From positions 1,674,001 through 1,738,000 of the forward strand of contig CM125795.1 of the NCBI GenBank assembly GCA_052171275.1: DNA of 64,000 nt, in the 5' to 3' direction. A program made the position numbers and the translations under genes. Each line of letters begins with the position of its first letter. The first letter of the stretch is position 1. This document shows positions 43,918-55,879 of the stretch, piece by piece. The notes under the pieces are model-generated. The model ran no database searches. It was not told where the DNA came from and worked only from the letters and a program-made list of their open reading frames with translations. Source of the DNA: Arsenophonus sp052171275. GTDB taxonomy: Bacteria; Pseudomonadota; Gammaproteobacteria; Enterobacterales; Enterobacteriaceae.

Positions 43918-46900
43918 GTGAAACGACTAGTACCTAAAGCATTGGTAACTATTAGTATAGTAATAATATTTATTATAGCATTATCCATCATTGGATTTCG
44001 TTTTTTTCTTTATCAAATTAATGAATATAGAGATCAACTTGAAGAGCAACTTCAAATATTAACTGGAATGCCTTTTAAAATTAATCGTATTGAATCTGAA
44101 ATGATTACTTTTTGGCCAAAAATAACACTTTCTGATTTTAGTGTTAATACAGAAAAAATATATATTAATATAAAAAAAGTAAAATTATCACTTGATATAT
44201 GGCGTTCATTATCTTCTTTAAATATTTACTTTCAAGATATTATATTTTATCAATTAAATGTTATCTATAATAAACCATTAAAATTTATTAGTCAAAATAA
44301 TTTTATTAATTTTCATTTAAATATTTTAAATAAACTGTTTTTAAAACAATTCTATTATTTTAAGTTAAAAGAAGGTCGCATTACTTTTTTAACACAATCT
44401 GCAGAAAAAAGAACATTAAATATTCATGAACTAATTTGGTTGAATGAAAATTCATATCATCAAGCACAAGTATTTTTAAATTTTGATAGTTTGCAGCAAC
44501 GAAATAAGAATGAAATTCAAATTAAACTAAATCTTTATAAAAAAAATGATGTAATTGATCAAGGGAAAGTTTATTTAGAAGCGAATGATATAAATTTACT
44601 ACCGTGGTTAAGTTGTTGGTTACGCGATATTACTGGATTAAAAAATACTACATTTAATCTTTCTAGTTGGATTACAATTAAAAACGGTCATATAGAAAAT
44701 GGTCGATTACATATTAATCATGGGCGAGTAAATTGGAAGGTTGATAAACAAGATCATGAACTATCTGTTAATGACTTATTATTAGAAATGAATTATAAGG
44801 AAAATGGATGGTTATTTAATATTGCACATTTACAACATTTGAAAACTGATCAAAAACAATGGATTGAAGGTCAAATTTCTATATTTTATTTACCAAAATT
44901 AAAAATAAATGAAGATTATTGGCATATAAAAGTTAATAATATTCAATTAGAAAGGATAAAGTCAATTTTACCAATTTTTTCTTTTTTTATGCCTGAATTA
45001 ATCAATGATTGGAAAAAACTTCAACTAAAAGGTCGTATAATTACACTAGAATTAGATATTTTTCCTAGAAAATTAGAAAAAACAGTAATTGATGTATCTT
45101 GGGAAGATATTAGCTGGATATATTGTAAAGGCTTACCTTCAGTTAATCATTTTAGTGGTACATTACGAGGTAATCAAAAAAAGTGGATACTATCATTTAA
45201 CTTAAATAATAGTTTAATTGAATATCCAGAAATGTTTAAAGCTCCATTAGAAATCTCTTACTGGCAAGGAAAAATTTTTTATTTAGAAGAAGAAGAATCA
45301 CATAAAATATGGAGCGAAAATATGGAAGTTCAAGCAAAATCATTATGGATAATAGGAGATTTTCATTATCTAATTCAAAAAAATAAACCATCTACATTAA
45401 CTATTTTAGGAGGTGCAAAATTGATAAATGCTTGTGATGCATGGCGTTATTTTCCAATAAAATTAATGGGTAAAGATTTATCTGATTATTTAACAAAAGC
45501 AATTATTGCCGGTCATATAGACGAGGCTACAATGGTTTTTCACGGCAATCCAATTGATTTTCCTTTTAAAAAAAATAATGGACAATTTCAAATTTTTGTT
45601 CCATTACGAGGTGCAATTTTTAAATATCAACATAATTGGCCAACAATTTTTAATTTAGATATTGATCTTAATTTTGAACGAAATGCACTATGGATGTCTG
45701 CTCCTAGTGTAAAATTAGGTGATGCTAAGATGTTAAATCTTAATGCATATATTTCAGATTATAGTAAATCTAAGTTATTAATAAAATCAAACATTATTAG
45801 TGATGGAAAAGCTATAGGTAATTTTTTCAAAAAAATTGTGATGGATAATCCGATTGGAAAGATATTAGATACAGTGAAGATAGGTGGTAACATTGCTGGT
45901 AAATTGATCCTTGATATTCCATTAAAAAAAAGTGGTAATAATATGATTACTAGTGGTCATATTGATTTTAATAATAATGATCTCAATATCACTTTAATTA
46001 ATAGTCAATTAAAACACTTAACAGGACGTTTTTATTTTCGCAATAGTGATTTTAAAACTGAGAAACTACAAGCTCAATGGTTTGATCAACCAGTAAATCT
46101 AACACTTAATACAATTAATAAACGACAGAATTATAGTATGAATATTAAATTAAGTGGTAATTGGAAAATTAAAAAAATCAGTAATTTACCTAAATCAATT
46201 ATACATAATTTGGCAGGTAGCACATCATGGAAAGGACAAGTTAATATTCAATTACCTAATCAACTAAGAAAAAATATAACATTATCCATTGCTATAAGTG
46301 GAAAATTAAATAATATAATAAGTGAATTTCCTGCTTTGAATACTAAAAAATTAAAACAATTAGATAATATACAAATTCGTGCTAATGGAGATACTTGTCA
46401 ATTAAAAATTTATGGTGATGTTGGTCATAAAATTAGATTTAATGGTCAATGGCAATTTTCTAGTAAGAAAAATAGATTATTAAAAATAACTATTCAACCT
46501 TATAAAGAAAAAAATATTATTCTTCAAAAAAATCCATTAGTTATTATTAACTTACCTGAAATAATTGATCTTAAATGGTTTTCATTATTAGATTCATTTT
46601 TTTCATCGAATATATTAACTCAAAATTATAGTAAATCAATTTTAATACCAAATATCATTATTATTAATTTAGAAAAAATTACTTTTGATAAACAACAATG
46701 GAATAAAATAGTATTTACAATTGAAAAAAATAATGAATTAACAAAAATTGTTGTTGATAGTGATAAGTTGAATGGAAGTTTAATTATTCCAAAACAAAAT
46801 AATTGGCAAGTTAAAATTAATTACCTTTATTTTAATCCAGAAATTTTATCACAAAAACAAAATTATGAAGAAACGAAAGATATTTCGCAAAAATATAATA

Positions 46901-47736
46901 TTTCAAATTGGCCAAATATAGATATTTATTGCTTAAAATGCTTAATTGTTAATCATAATTTTAATGAGCTTAGAGCACAAATCATCCGAAATAAACAAAC
47001 TCTTATTTTAAAAAATGGATCTTTAATGGAAGGTGATACTAATCTAAAAATTTTTGCTATATGGCATGCAAATAAACGAAACAGTACAGTGATAAAAGGA
47101 GTATTAAAAGGTAATCAATTTAATGATTTAGCTTCATATTACGGTATATTAACGCCAATTAAAGAAGCTCTATTTAAAATTGATTTTGATTTAAATTTAT
47201 CGACAATGCCATTCAAACCTGATATTGGTAGTTTGAATGGAAATTTGCGTTTTAATTTAGAAAAGGGAAGGATTGCCCATATGGGTGGTGGTAGATCTGG
47301 ACAATTTTTACAATTTATTAGTTTTGACGTACTACTCCGTAAATTACAACTAGACTTTAGTGATACTTTTAATAATGACTTCATATTTGATTCTATTCGT
47401 GGTGATGCTACCATAAAAAATGGCATTTTAAATATTAATAATTTTTATCTTGATGGATTAATTGCTGATATTACAGTAAATGGTAAGATTGATTTAGTTC
47501 ATCGTAATATGAACATAGAAGCTATTATTACACCTGAAATTTCAGCTCCAGTAAGTGTTGCAACAGCTATTGTGATTAATCCATTTGTAGGTGCAGCAGT
47601 ATTTGCCGTAACTAAAGCATTAAGACCATTATGGAGTAAAATATCGGTTATTCGTTATCGAATTATTGGTAGTTTTGATCAACCAAAAATTAATGAAATA
47701 TTTCATAAATTAAATGAAAATCAAAAAAATTATTAA
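43918..47736 (+). CDS. yhdP: AsmA-like envelope lipid transport protein YhdP
   Basis: Very large inner-membrane-anchored periplasmic protein of the AsmA/YhdP/TamB group, which in E. coli helps carry phospholipid to the outer membrane. It has 1272 residues (E. coli 1266) and is full length. Residues about 8-30 form the single membrane anchor, and the rest is predicted beta-strand groove. Family blocks are GMPFKINRIESE near the start, DINLLPWLSCWLRD, DAWRYFPIKLMGKDLSDYL, SDYSKSKLLIKSN and, at the C-terminus, GGRSGQFLQFISFDVLLRKL, LDFSDTFNNDFIFDSIRGDA, APVSVATAIVINPFVGAAVF and LWSKISVIRYRIIGSFDQPK. The start is GTG at 43918, giving MKRLVPKAL; AAAGGT lies 12 bases upstream and AGGGGTG overlaps the start. 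Keeping a 3.8-kb frame open with several A7-A8 tracts implies strong selection. tldD, downstream in E. coli, is absent. Confidence 0.97.
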   Translation: MKRLVPKALVTISIVIIFIIALSIIGFRFFLYQINEYRDQLEEQLQILTGMPFKINRIESEMITFWPKITLSDFSVNTEKIYINIKKVKLSLDIWRSLSSLNIYFQDIIFYQLNVIYNKPLKFISQNNFINFHLNILNKLFLKQFYYFKLKEGRITFLTQSAEKRTLNIHELIWLNENSYHQAQVFLNFDSLQQRNKNEIQIKLNLYKKNDVIDQGKVYLEANDINLLPWLSCWLRDITGLKNTTFNLSSWITIKNGHIENGRLHINHGRVNWKVDKQDHELSVNDLLLEMNYKENGWLFNIAHLQHLKTDQKQWIEGQISIFYLPKLKINEDYWHIKVNNIQLERIKSILPIFSFFMPELINDWKKLQLKGRIITLELDIFPRKLEKTVIDVSWEDISWIYCKGLPSVNHFSGTLRGNQKKWILSFNLNNSLIEYPEMFKAPLEISYWQGKIFYLEEEESHKIWSENMEVQAKSLWIIGDFHYLIQKNKPSTLTILGGAKLINACDAWRYFPIKLMGKDLSDYLTKAIIAGHIDEATMVFHGNPIDFPFKKNNGQFQIFVPLRGAIFKYQHNWPTIFNLDIDLNFERNALWMSAPSVKLGDAKMLNLNAYISDYSKSKLLIKSNIISDGKAIGNFFKKIVMDNPIGKILDTVKIGGNIAGKLILDIPLKKSGNNMITSGHIDFNNNDLNITLINSQLKHLTGRFYFRNSDFKTEKLQAQWFDQPVNLTLNTINKRQNYSMNIKLSGNWKIKKISNLPKSIIHNLAGSTSWKGQVNIQLPNQLRKNITLSIAISGKLNNIISEFPALNTKKLKQLDNIQIRANGDTCQLKIYGDVGHKIRFNGQWQFSSKKNRLLKITIQPYKEKNIILQKNPLVIINLPEIIDLKWFSLLDSFFSSNILTQNYSKSILIPNIIIINLEKITFDKQQWNKIVFTIEKNNELTKIVVDSDKLNGSLIIPKQNNWQVKINYLYFNPEILSQKQNYEETKDISQKYNISNWPNIDIYCLKCLIVNHNFNELRAQIIRNKQTLILKNGSLMEGDTNLKIFAIWHANKRNSTVIKGVLKGNQFNDLASYYGILTPIKEALFKIDFDLNLSTMPFKPDIGSLNGNLRFNLEKGRIAHMGGGRSGQFLQFISFDVLLRKLQLDFSDTFNNDFIFDSIRGDATIKNGILNINNFYLDGLIADITVNGKIDLVHRNMNIEAIITPEISAPVSVATAIVINPFVGAAVFAVTKALRPLWSKISVIRYRIIGSFDQPKINEIFHKLNENQKNY

Positions 47737-49159
47737 GTAATAATATTTATATTATAATATATTAGAATAATTATAAAAATACTAAACATATTTTTTATTT
47801 AAAGTAAAATAAATAAATTAAATAAATTTTAAATAGTAAAAATAATGAACTTATTATTATATTAATATATTATTTATAATAATAGTCATAAAAAATCTTT
47901 TTTAATAAATAAATAAATTTAAAAACATATAAATTACAATAGATCATTTTCTTATAAAGATAAAATTACTTCAACATTAATAGTCTAAATATTTTATATT
48001 TAGATTTATAAATTATAAGGTTCATTATAAATTACTATATTTCTATATAATTATATATAGATTAAATATGTTATATTAATACAGTGAATATGAATTTTAT
48101 TGTTTTAATAAAATAAAAGCTTTTTTCTATATATAATCTTTATATATTTAATTGATAAATAATAAAAGTATGAATAACATCCAAGTTTATTTTAAAAAAA
48201 CTTACTTTATTGAAAAGTTTTTTTATTATCATATTTATATATAATAATAATATATAATTAAAATGTTTATATTTTAATTCTATTAATAATTATTGATTAT
48301 TAAAATATTTAGTAATAAATATAAATATAATCAATTCATTATTCATTAATTTTAATTAATTAAGAAAATTAACTATTTCATTACATAGAAAAAATAATAG
48401 ATAAAATTATAAAAATAATTATTTTTATATTATTTAATATAATTAATTTAATCTTAAGCATTATAAAAATAATTAATAAATATTATTTTAATATTTATTA
48501 ATGAAATATATTATTTATTAAGATTAAAAATCTTTTTTTTAATATCTTTAAGATGTCTTAAATTATTTTAAGAAAAATATTTATATTATTAATAACTTCA
48601 TATTTAATTAAGTTTATATATTAAGAAACTTAAAGATAAAATTATAAAAATGAATAATATAATATTAATTAATATATGAATATTTACTATATTCGTGATT
48701 AAAAATAAAATGTGTTTTCATTAATATTATTTAATAATGATATTAGAAAAAATGTTAATATAACGTAAATAACATATAAATCAAAGTTATAAAAATTAAA
48801 TGTTTAATTAGACTTATAAGATTTAAAAATATTTATGTTCTATAATAATTAATTATATTAAAACAATAAATATCTAATATTGATGTCATTATTATGACAT
48901 ATTTAATTAAAATTTAAGTTAAAAACTTTTGTATAAAATAGATTAATATAAAGTTATTCGATATTAATTATCATATTCTTATCACAATAACATAATAAAT
49001 GAAATTTCTGTGTTTTATATTTTAATCTTATTAATTTAATTAGTTATAAAAATATATTATATCAGAAGTTAAAGGAAAATATAAATTTTTATAATAATAT
49101 TTATAAGTAATCATTATTGTTACAAATATTTTCCTTAAATTTATTAATGCAAAATTTTA

Positions 49160-49300
49160 TGAATATTGAACATTAGTTAGATGGTATGTATAGCATATCA
49201 CTAATTAAACTACCGAGATAACTGTATTGATAAAAACAATCGTCTGAGAGTTAGTATTAAATATATACTAATTTATGGTTGATTTGTTTTACTATAGAAA
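49160..49300. other. Island of raised G+C in the yhdP-rapZ spacer
   Basis: Composition shifts visibly against both flanks. On the minus strand a short frame reads DDCFYQYSYLGSLISDMLY before a stop, and on the plus strand another reads LDGMYSISLIKLPR. Neither has a start. It may be a decayed coding segment or RNA gene. Its bases do not fold into an obvious tRNA cloverleaf by eye. Confidence 0.2.
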
Positions 49301-50943
49301 GTAATCTAACTTTAGTTTTTAAAATATAACTTTAAAAAACATAAAACATTTATTTTTACTATTAAAAGTAGTGATAATAAGAAATTTATATGTATATTTT
49401 ATACAATATAATTAATGACTAATACTTATTAAGTTAATATAACATCTTAATTAAAAAATAACATTTTAAAAAAATATATTTATTGAAAATAATAAAAATA
49501 AAGATATAATTAATTTATATTCAATAATACTTTATGTAAGAAAATATATATTTTATTTCTAAATAAAATTAACTATTAAAAAATAATAAATAATTTTTAT
49601 AAATGTGATATATATGCATAATAGTTTTGTTGATTTAGAAATTAATATTAGATATCAAGATTTTTAAATATTATAAATAAACTAATTTAATTAAAATAAG
49701 CAAATTTTATAAAGAAATAATAAAATGAATATCAATTTCTTATATAAAGAATAATATATTATATATTATTGAATTGATAATAATTTAAAACTTAATATTA
49801 AAATCAATCTTTATAGCGAAGAATAAAAATACTTTTATTAATATAAATTAAATAATATTAAATATGGATAGTATGATAATACTTAGTATAATATGATAAA
49901 ATTTATTGAATTTAAATAAATAAAAAATTATTTTCTTATTAAAATTAACTATATTAGTAAGTATTTTATTATTAAACGATTGTTTTAAAATAGAATAATC
50001 TGCATAAGATAAAAATTGCGATAAACATTGAAGTTACAAATCATTAAAACAATGCTAATTAATTAACCAAATAAGAAAATATTATAAATTATTTATTATG
50101 ATGATATAATCATTTATTAAGACTTTATATCATAAAAATATTAAATTTAATAAAAGAATTAATTTAAATTAATACATAATTTAATCAAAATTCTAATAGT
50201 AAAATAATATATAAATATATAATATTCTAATTATAAATTTTTTATTCTATATTAAGTAAATAAACAATTGGTATAAGAATTATATTAAATCATTATCATT
50301 GTTATAAAAATAACAATTAATTTATTAAATATAGATTATAATCAATTTATATAGTTTAATATTATTATTAAAATTTTTAATTTCATAAACTGAATAATTT
50401 ATTACTTTAATTTTTATTTTTGTTAAATATCAAATTGATTATTTTTTATTTAAAAATTTATATTTTAATTTATTAAAATTGTTTAAAAAATCTGAATATA
50501 TTATTATATATATTTTTAACCATAGATTTCTCTATCTATACTATAGTTGTAATTCTATATCATATAAATTAGTAATCAGTTAAGAAAAAAAATAAATATT
50601 TTTTATCTTCAATATTATTATCATAATTTCCTAATATTTTATTATGTAAAAATCTTCAGGATTATATAAAAGAACTTTACTGATTATATTGATATTTTAG
50701 CTTATTTAATATGAATATTAAATAAATTAAGAATAATATATTATAAATTACTTAAAATAAAATTATAATTTATGTTTATAGCTATCACTTAGGTTTATTT
50801 TACGTATATTTTAAAAAATAAAATTTAATTTATTAAAAATAATATGCGGTTCTAGTTAATGCTTATTAATATTAATATTAATACTAATATGTGTTATCAT
50901 CTAAAGAATTATATAATTATTTTAGATTATAATTTTTTTGTAA

Positions 50944-50968
50944 AAACAAAAGAATTATTCTTTTGTTT
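50944..50968. terminator. Terminator-like stem with no gene attached
   Basis: AAACAAAAGAA, loop TTA, TTCTTTTGTTT: an 11-bp perfect stem with two G/C pairs, flanked by an A run before and a short A/T run (ATTTAT) after. It would suit an intrinsic terminator of a gene that has gone. Confidence 0.3.
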
Positions 50969-52929
50969 ATTTATCAATAACTTCAATAAGTTTTTATAAA
51001 GTAAATTTATTTATAAGATATAAAATCACGAGAAACAGTTATATAATTTATTATTTTATATTAAAATGCTTATACTTAGAATAAAATAAACTATCAATAA
51101 ATAAGAAAAAAATATTAATTTAAATATTTGTTTAAATTAATACTCAAATGTATTAAACTTAATAATGATCCATCCATATCAGTATCACAATCTATATCAT
51201 AATCTAAAAGCAATAATGATATAAATATATAGTATTTTCATTCATTTATCATACTTATAAGTAAGATAAATAGATTATTGTTAGAATTATTTACTGATAT
51301 TTGATAATATATATAAGAATCGTATAATTATAACATATTGAATTTTATTTTATTTATGCCAACTTATTTATTTTTATCCTTTTGATATCGATATAAAAGT
51401 ATTCTAATTAATTAGAATAAGTTAAGTAAATATATTTGTTTTAAATATTGATAAATAATTAAATAATTAAAAATCAATAATAATTTAAACACAAATTAGT
51501 ATTTATTAATTTTTAGATAAATTGTTATAAAACTACTTTTCAAATTGTTACTTAATTTAAATCAAGTGGATTTCAAACTAGAATAGTGAAAATTCAACTA
51601 GACAACTCTTTACAATAATTATGTAATATCAATTAAAAGATTATAATTATTAAAATAATGCATTATATTTTTTTTATAAAAAAAATTAAAATTTTTCCAT
51701 TTCTTCAATTAGCAAATAATAAAGTATCAATTATCATAGAAATGAAGTTTATAACTTTTATTATATCAAATAATTAATGCTAGTAATAAATAATATTGTT
51801 TATTAAAGATTTTAATATTATATATATAAATACTTTTTTATAAATTAAATACTAAAATATAAATTTATGATATTATTATTATAATTCTTATATTTATTTT
51901 TATAAACAGAAGTAGTATAAAACATGCAACTAAAATTCAATATCATTAAATTAGTTAATAAAATATTATAAAACTTAATTATTTACAATTTACTTTCTCA
52001 TAAATTTGATCTTAATGTATACTTATTAAGTAATGTTATTTAAACTTTCTATATTTTCATAATCAATAATTAATTTTTCTTTATTTAAAATAAATATTAA
52101 ATATTTTTATTAATTAAATTGGTGCGATATAGGAGTTATTCAGTATAGTAAATTGATATAAATAAGTAATCAATATTTTTATTATAAAAAACAATATTTT
52201 ATTATAGTTTTATATACTATTATCGATTATTAAAATAATCTAAATAATATAGTATGAAAGATATAAAATCATATTAAACTCATGATAATATCTAATATAG
52301 TTAAGATTTTTACTAAAATATATATTTGTTATCAGATATTTAATTATTTTTAATAGATTTTTTATTTTAAAAAGTTAAAAGATCGATTAAATGATAAATG
52401 TTAAAATAACATAAATCTTTATAGAAATAATCAATATTAAGATTAATATAATTATGTAATCATCATTATCACTTTTATTAAAAATGCTTTTTATTAAAAA
52501 TAAATTTCATATAAAATATTTTTAACTTTAATTCATAAATTGTATCATATTAATTTTGAAAAAAATAACTGATATAACTTTATATTGATGAAAAATCATT
52601 TTTTATAAAAAATAAATACAAATATAGTTAAATTTTAGAAAACTATTAATCTTAATTAAGTTTATAATAAAAAATTTAATAATAACTTATTAATATCTAT
52701 TTTAATCCAAAATAATTACTTAAAATATCTATATAATATTTTAACAATAAAATAAGTATTATTATTTCTATAATACTATCTTTAATGAGTATTGAGTATT
52801 TATATATATTATAGCGATCCATAATATAAATATTGATTTAAGTTACTATATTAGTTCAGAAAATATTATTTTAAATTAAATATAAATAAATCATCTAGTT
52901 TTTATAAAAATAAGATTATAAGAGGATTA

Positions 52930-53784
52930 CTAAGATTTTTTCTTTTCTAGCGTACGGTGACGTAATTGAACATTTTTACCTCTAGAGCAAAAATAATCAG
53001 ATAATTGTTCAGCAACATAAACTGAGCGATGTTTTCCCCCTGTACAACCAATTACAATTGTCAAATAACTACGATTATTAGATTCTAGCATTGGTAACCA
53101 TAATTCAAGATAATTACGAGTTTGATAAATAAAATTATGCACCTCTGTGTGTCGTTCAAGAAAAGAGGCAACTGGACGATCAAGACCTGTCATAGAACGT
53201 AATTCAGGATCCCAATGCGGATTAGGTAAAAAACGTACATCAAACACATAATCTGCATCTATAGGGATGCCATGTTTAAAACCAAAAGATTCAAATACTA
53301 TAGTCAATTCACGTTCTCGTTTACCTAATAAACGCGTTCTCAATATTTCAGCTAGTTCATGCACTGACATTTCAGAAGTATCGATAACTAAATCAGCTCG
53401 TGATCTAAGTGGTTCTAATAAACTCTTTTCTTCATTAATAGCACTTTCTAATGATAAATTTTTATTAGAAAGAGGATGTAGTCTACGTGTATCACTATAT
53501 CTTCTTATTAAAGTATTACGATTTGCATCAATAAAAAGTAATTGAGGAGAAAAATCAGATGGTAGATTTCTTAAGGCCTTATTAAAAATTTCTGGATTAT
53601 CTGGCATATTGCGAACATCGATACTTACAGCAGCAGAAGTTTTTAGTTCAACAAGTGTATTTGCTAATTCTGGTAGCAAAATAACTGGAAGATTGTCAAC
53701 GCAATAAAAACCCATATCTTCAAGTGCTCTTAGAGCAACAGATTTACCTGAACCAGAACGACCACTAACTATCATAAGTACCAT
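52930..53784 (-). CDS. rapZ: RapZ, glucosamine-6-phosphate sensor and GlmZ adaptor
   Basis: In E. coli RapZ binds glucosamine-6-phosphate and delivers the small RNA GlmZ to RNase E, so tuning glmS and the supply of amino sugar for wall and LPS. It has 284 residues, exactly the E. coli length. The N-terminal P-loop is SGRSGSGKSVALRALEDMGF with DNLPVILLPEL; the middle keeps SFGFKHGIPIDADYVFDVRF and LPNPHWDPELR; the C-terminal ligand-binding domain keeps RHTEVHNFIYQTRNYLE and the GCTGGKHRSVYVAEQL loop; the basic tail RGKNVQLRHRTLEKKKS resembles the RNA-binding end. AAGAGG lies 7 bases before the ATG at 53784. The rpoN, hpf and ptsN genes upstream and npr downstream are missing, so it is an isolated survivor. 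No GlmY or GlmZ RNA is visible here. Confidence 0.97.
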   Translation of the reverse strand: MVLMIVSGRSGSGKSVALRALEDMGFYCVDNLPVILLPELANTLVELKTSAAVSIDVRNMPDNPEIFNKALRNLPSDFSPQLLFIDANRNTLIRRYSDTRRLHPLSNKNLSLESAINEEKSLLEPLRSRADLVIDTSEMSVHELAEILRTRLLGKRERELTIVFESFGFKHGIPIDADYVFDVRFLPNPHWDPELRSMTGLDRPVASFLERHTEVHNFIYQTRNYLELWLPMLESNNRSYLTIVIGCTGGKHRSVYVAEQLSDYFCSRGKNVQLRHRTLEKKKS

Positions 53785-55879
53785 AAGTAATGCCTCTTAA
53801 GTTTTTACTATTAAAAATCATTATTTTAACCTCTATTTTAGAAATAGTTATTCAGTAATGATTTTATATAAATTTATTCATTACTTTTTCACAATATTTA
53901 ATAATATAGATAATTTTTAGATTATTATCAGTTAACTCTTTGATAATTAAATAAAATATATATAAATATATTTTACTTTTCTCTAAAAAGTAACTTTTAT
54001 ACAAAAAATAAATCTAATTAATTTATTATCAATAAAATTGAAAACAATTAATTAATACAAATAAAAAATATACTAAACTATATTAAATAAATTATTATTA
54101 TTTAATTCGTTAAAAATATATTTAATATTTTTATATATTCAAGTTAGTTTATGTTTTTATAGGTTAAAAATGATTTTAAAATACTATTCTAAATATATTT
54201 AATTTAATATTAATAACTTGATTGATAATTTTTAAGATTTTTTAATTCTTGTAATTTACATTATTTAGTATAAATCATAATATTAATGTTGAGATTAATA
54301 ATAATTTTTATTATTCATTGAATTTACTGATTTATATCAATTGTATCATATACTCATGATGAATGTATGATATAATTAAGATGAATTATAGATAATATTT
54401 TTTAATAAAATATTATCTCACTTTATTCCATAACTATTAGAAATAACATTTAGATTATCTTCATAAGTGTTACTATATAATTATTTTATAATTATTTTTA
54501 TATTTTAAATATATAAAAATAATTAATATTATAAATATTTATTAAATTTTAAATATTTTTAGTAGTTGTGATTGTTAATATCTTTTTGAATTTAAATTAT
54601 TTTAATAAAAAGTTTAATTTTTTGTAAAGTATCTTGTTTTTAATTATTTAAATTAACTTACATTTATATTTATAATATATTATAAATGAATAATTTTAAT
54701 ATATAATATATATATAACAAGTCAAGTAGACTGAACCTTTTATTTTTATATTTATAAATTAATTAATTTATAAATATAAAATAAGGTATTTTAAAAAATT
54801 TTCATTAAAAAAACTATAATGAAAATATTTTTTTATTTTAATGATAAATAATTAAATAAATTTTTTCTTAAAATATATATTTTAACTATCTAAATGATTT
54901 TAAATTTTTAAAAATTAATTTATATTATATTGAACAAATAAGCGATAATAATTGATAACATTAGCTTTTTATGTGCTTTATTTATATTTTAAGGAATTTT
55001 TGTTAATTCATTATTACACATTTAAATATTTTAATTAACTTACATTATGATTTTTAATTAAAAATAAATAATATTTTCTTATAATATTATTTATTTATCT
55101 TTTTCTAGTTAAACTATTTGAAATAGTGATTATTAAGTATTTTTTAAATATTAGTTATTAATCAGTTTAAGTATATTTTTAAGATAGAATAAGATTCTTA
55201 TAATTATCTTAATAATAAATAAATATAGATCTTTTATTTTTTTTCTATAACAATTATTTACTTAATTCGAGAACAATAAACAGATAAATTTTAATATAAT
55301 TTTAATTTCTTTTATAATAACATTCGTTTATCATTATTAATAATGTATCAAATTTCTTTGATTATTATACTTTAAAAGTTCTAATTATTTATAGATCATA
55401 TTAATAATTATGTTAATTTTTTTATTTTTTTTAATTTTAAAAATACTGATTATTATTGTGATAATAAGCAAGAGATTATAATTTTTATAATCATTCTATT
55501 TGATAAATAAATCTTTATATATAAATTCTTATATGAAAGTGTTATAAATTTATATTTGAATTACATTTTACTTAGTATATAAAAAGATAATTTATTAAAA
55601 ATATCTTTTTATTTCACTGTTTTAAAATTGTATTTAATATTTTAAATTACCTATAATTAATATTTTATACTTTAATTTTAATAATATTCTTAATTTTAGA
55701 TTAATGTTTTGATGATTAAAAATATAACAATAAATAATTTTTTAACTATATTGGTTTTATTTTAACTTTTATTGAGTAAAAATTATGAATTTTACTTAAA
55801 AATATTAAATCTTATACATATAATCTAGATTAAAAATCATCAATTTAAATTACTTATGCCTTAAGTCTTGATTAGAGGT
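53785..55879. other. 2.1-kb gene-free spacer, site of lost rpoN-hpf-ptsN
   Basis: In relatives rpoN, hpf and ptsN (about 2.2 kb) lie between lptB and rapZ in this orientation. No RpoN box, HPF or PTS motif is readable. A 19-bp palindrome with outer pairing ACCTT/AAGGT lies at 54744-54781. Confidence 0.65.
54744..54781. repeat. Palindrome, 19-bp arms, no loop, with outer G/C clamp
   Basis: Exact palindrome centred on AATT between 54762 and 54763. After a small interruption, ACCTT (54735-54739) pairs with AAGGT (54783-54787), extending the stem with two G/C pairs. This may be a terminator fossil of the rpoN region. Confidence 0.65.

Larger units (their letters stand above)
47737..52929. other. 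5.2-kb gene-free spacer between yhdP and rapZ
   Basis: No gene is recognisable on either strand; tldD, which follows yhdP in E. coli, and npr, which follows rapZ, are not seen. Two islands of higher G+C stand out: 49160-49300 (containing CTACCGAGATAACTG and CAATCGTCTGAGAG) and 51119-51240, whose minus strand reads an acidic frame (DYDIDCDTDMDGSLLSLIHL). A compact terminator-like stem lies at 50944-50968. Confidence 0.65.

Noticed and set aside
47139..47426. Antisense frame of 95 codons inside yhdP, and similar ones inside rsmD (26493-26840) and mlaE (60540-61070)
   Set aside because: They are opposite well-conserved coding sequence, have implausible composition and no ribosome site; shadows of the sense genes.
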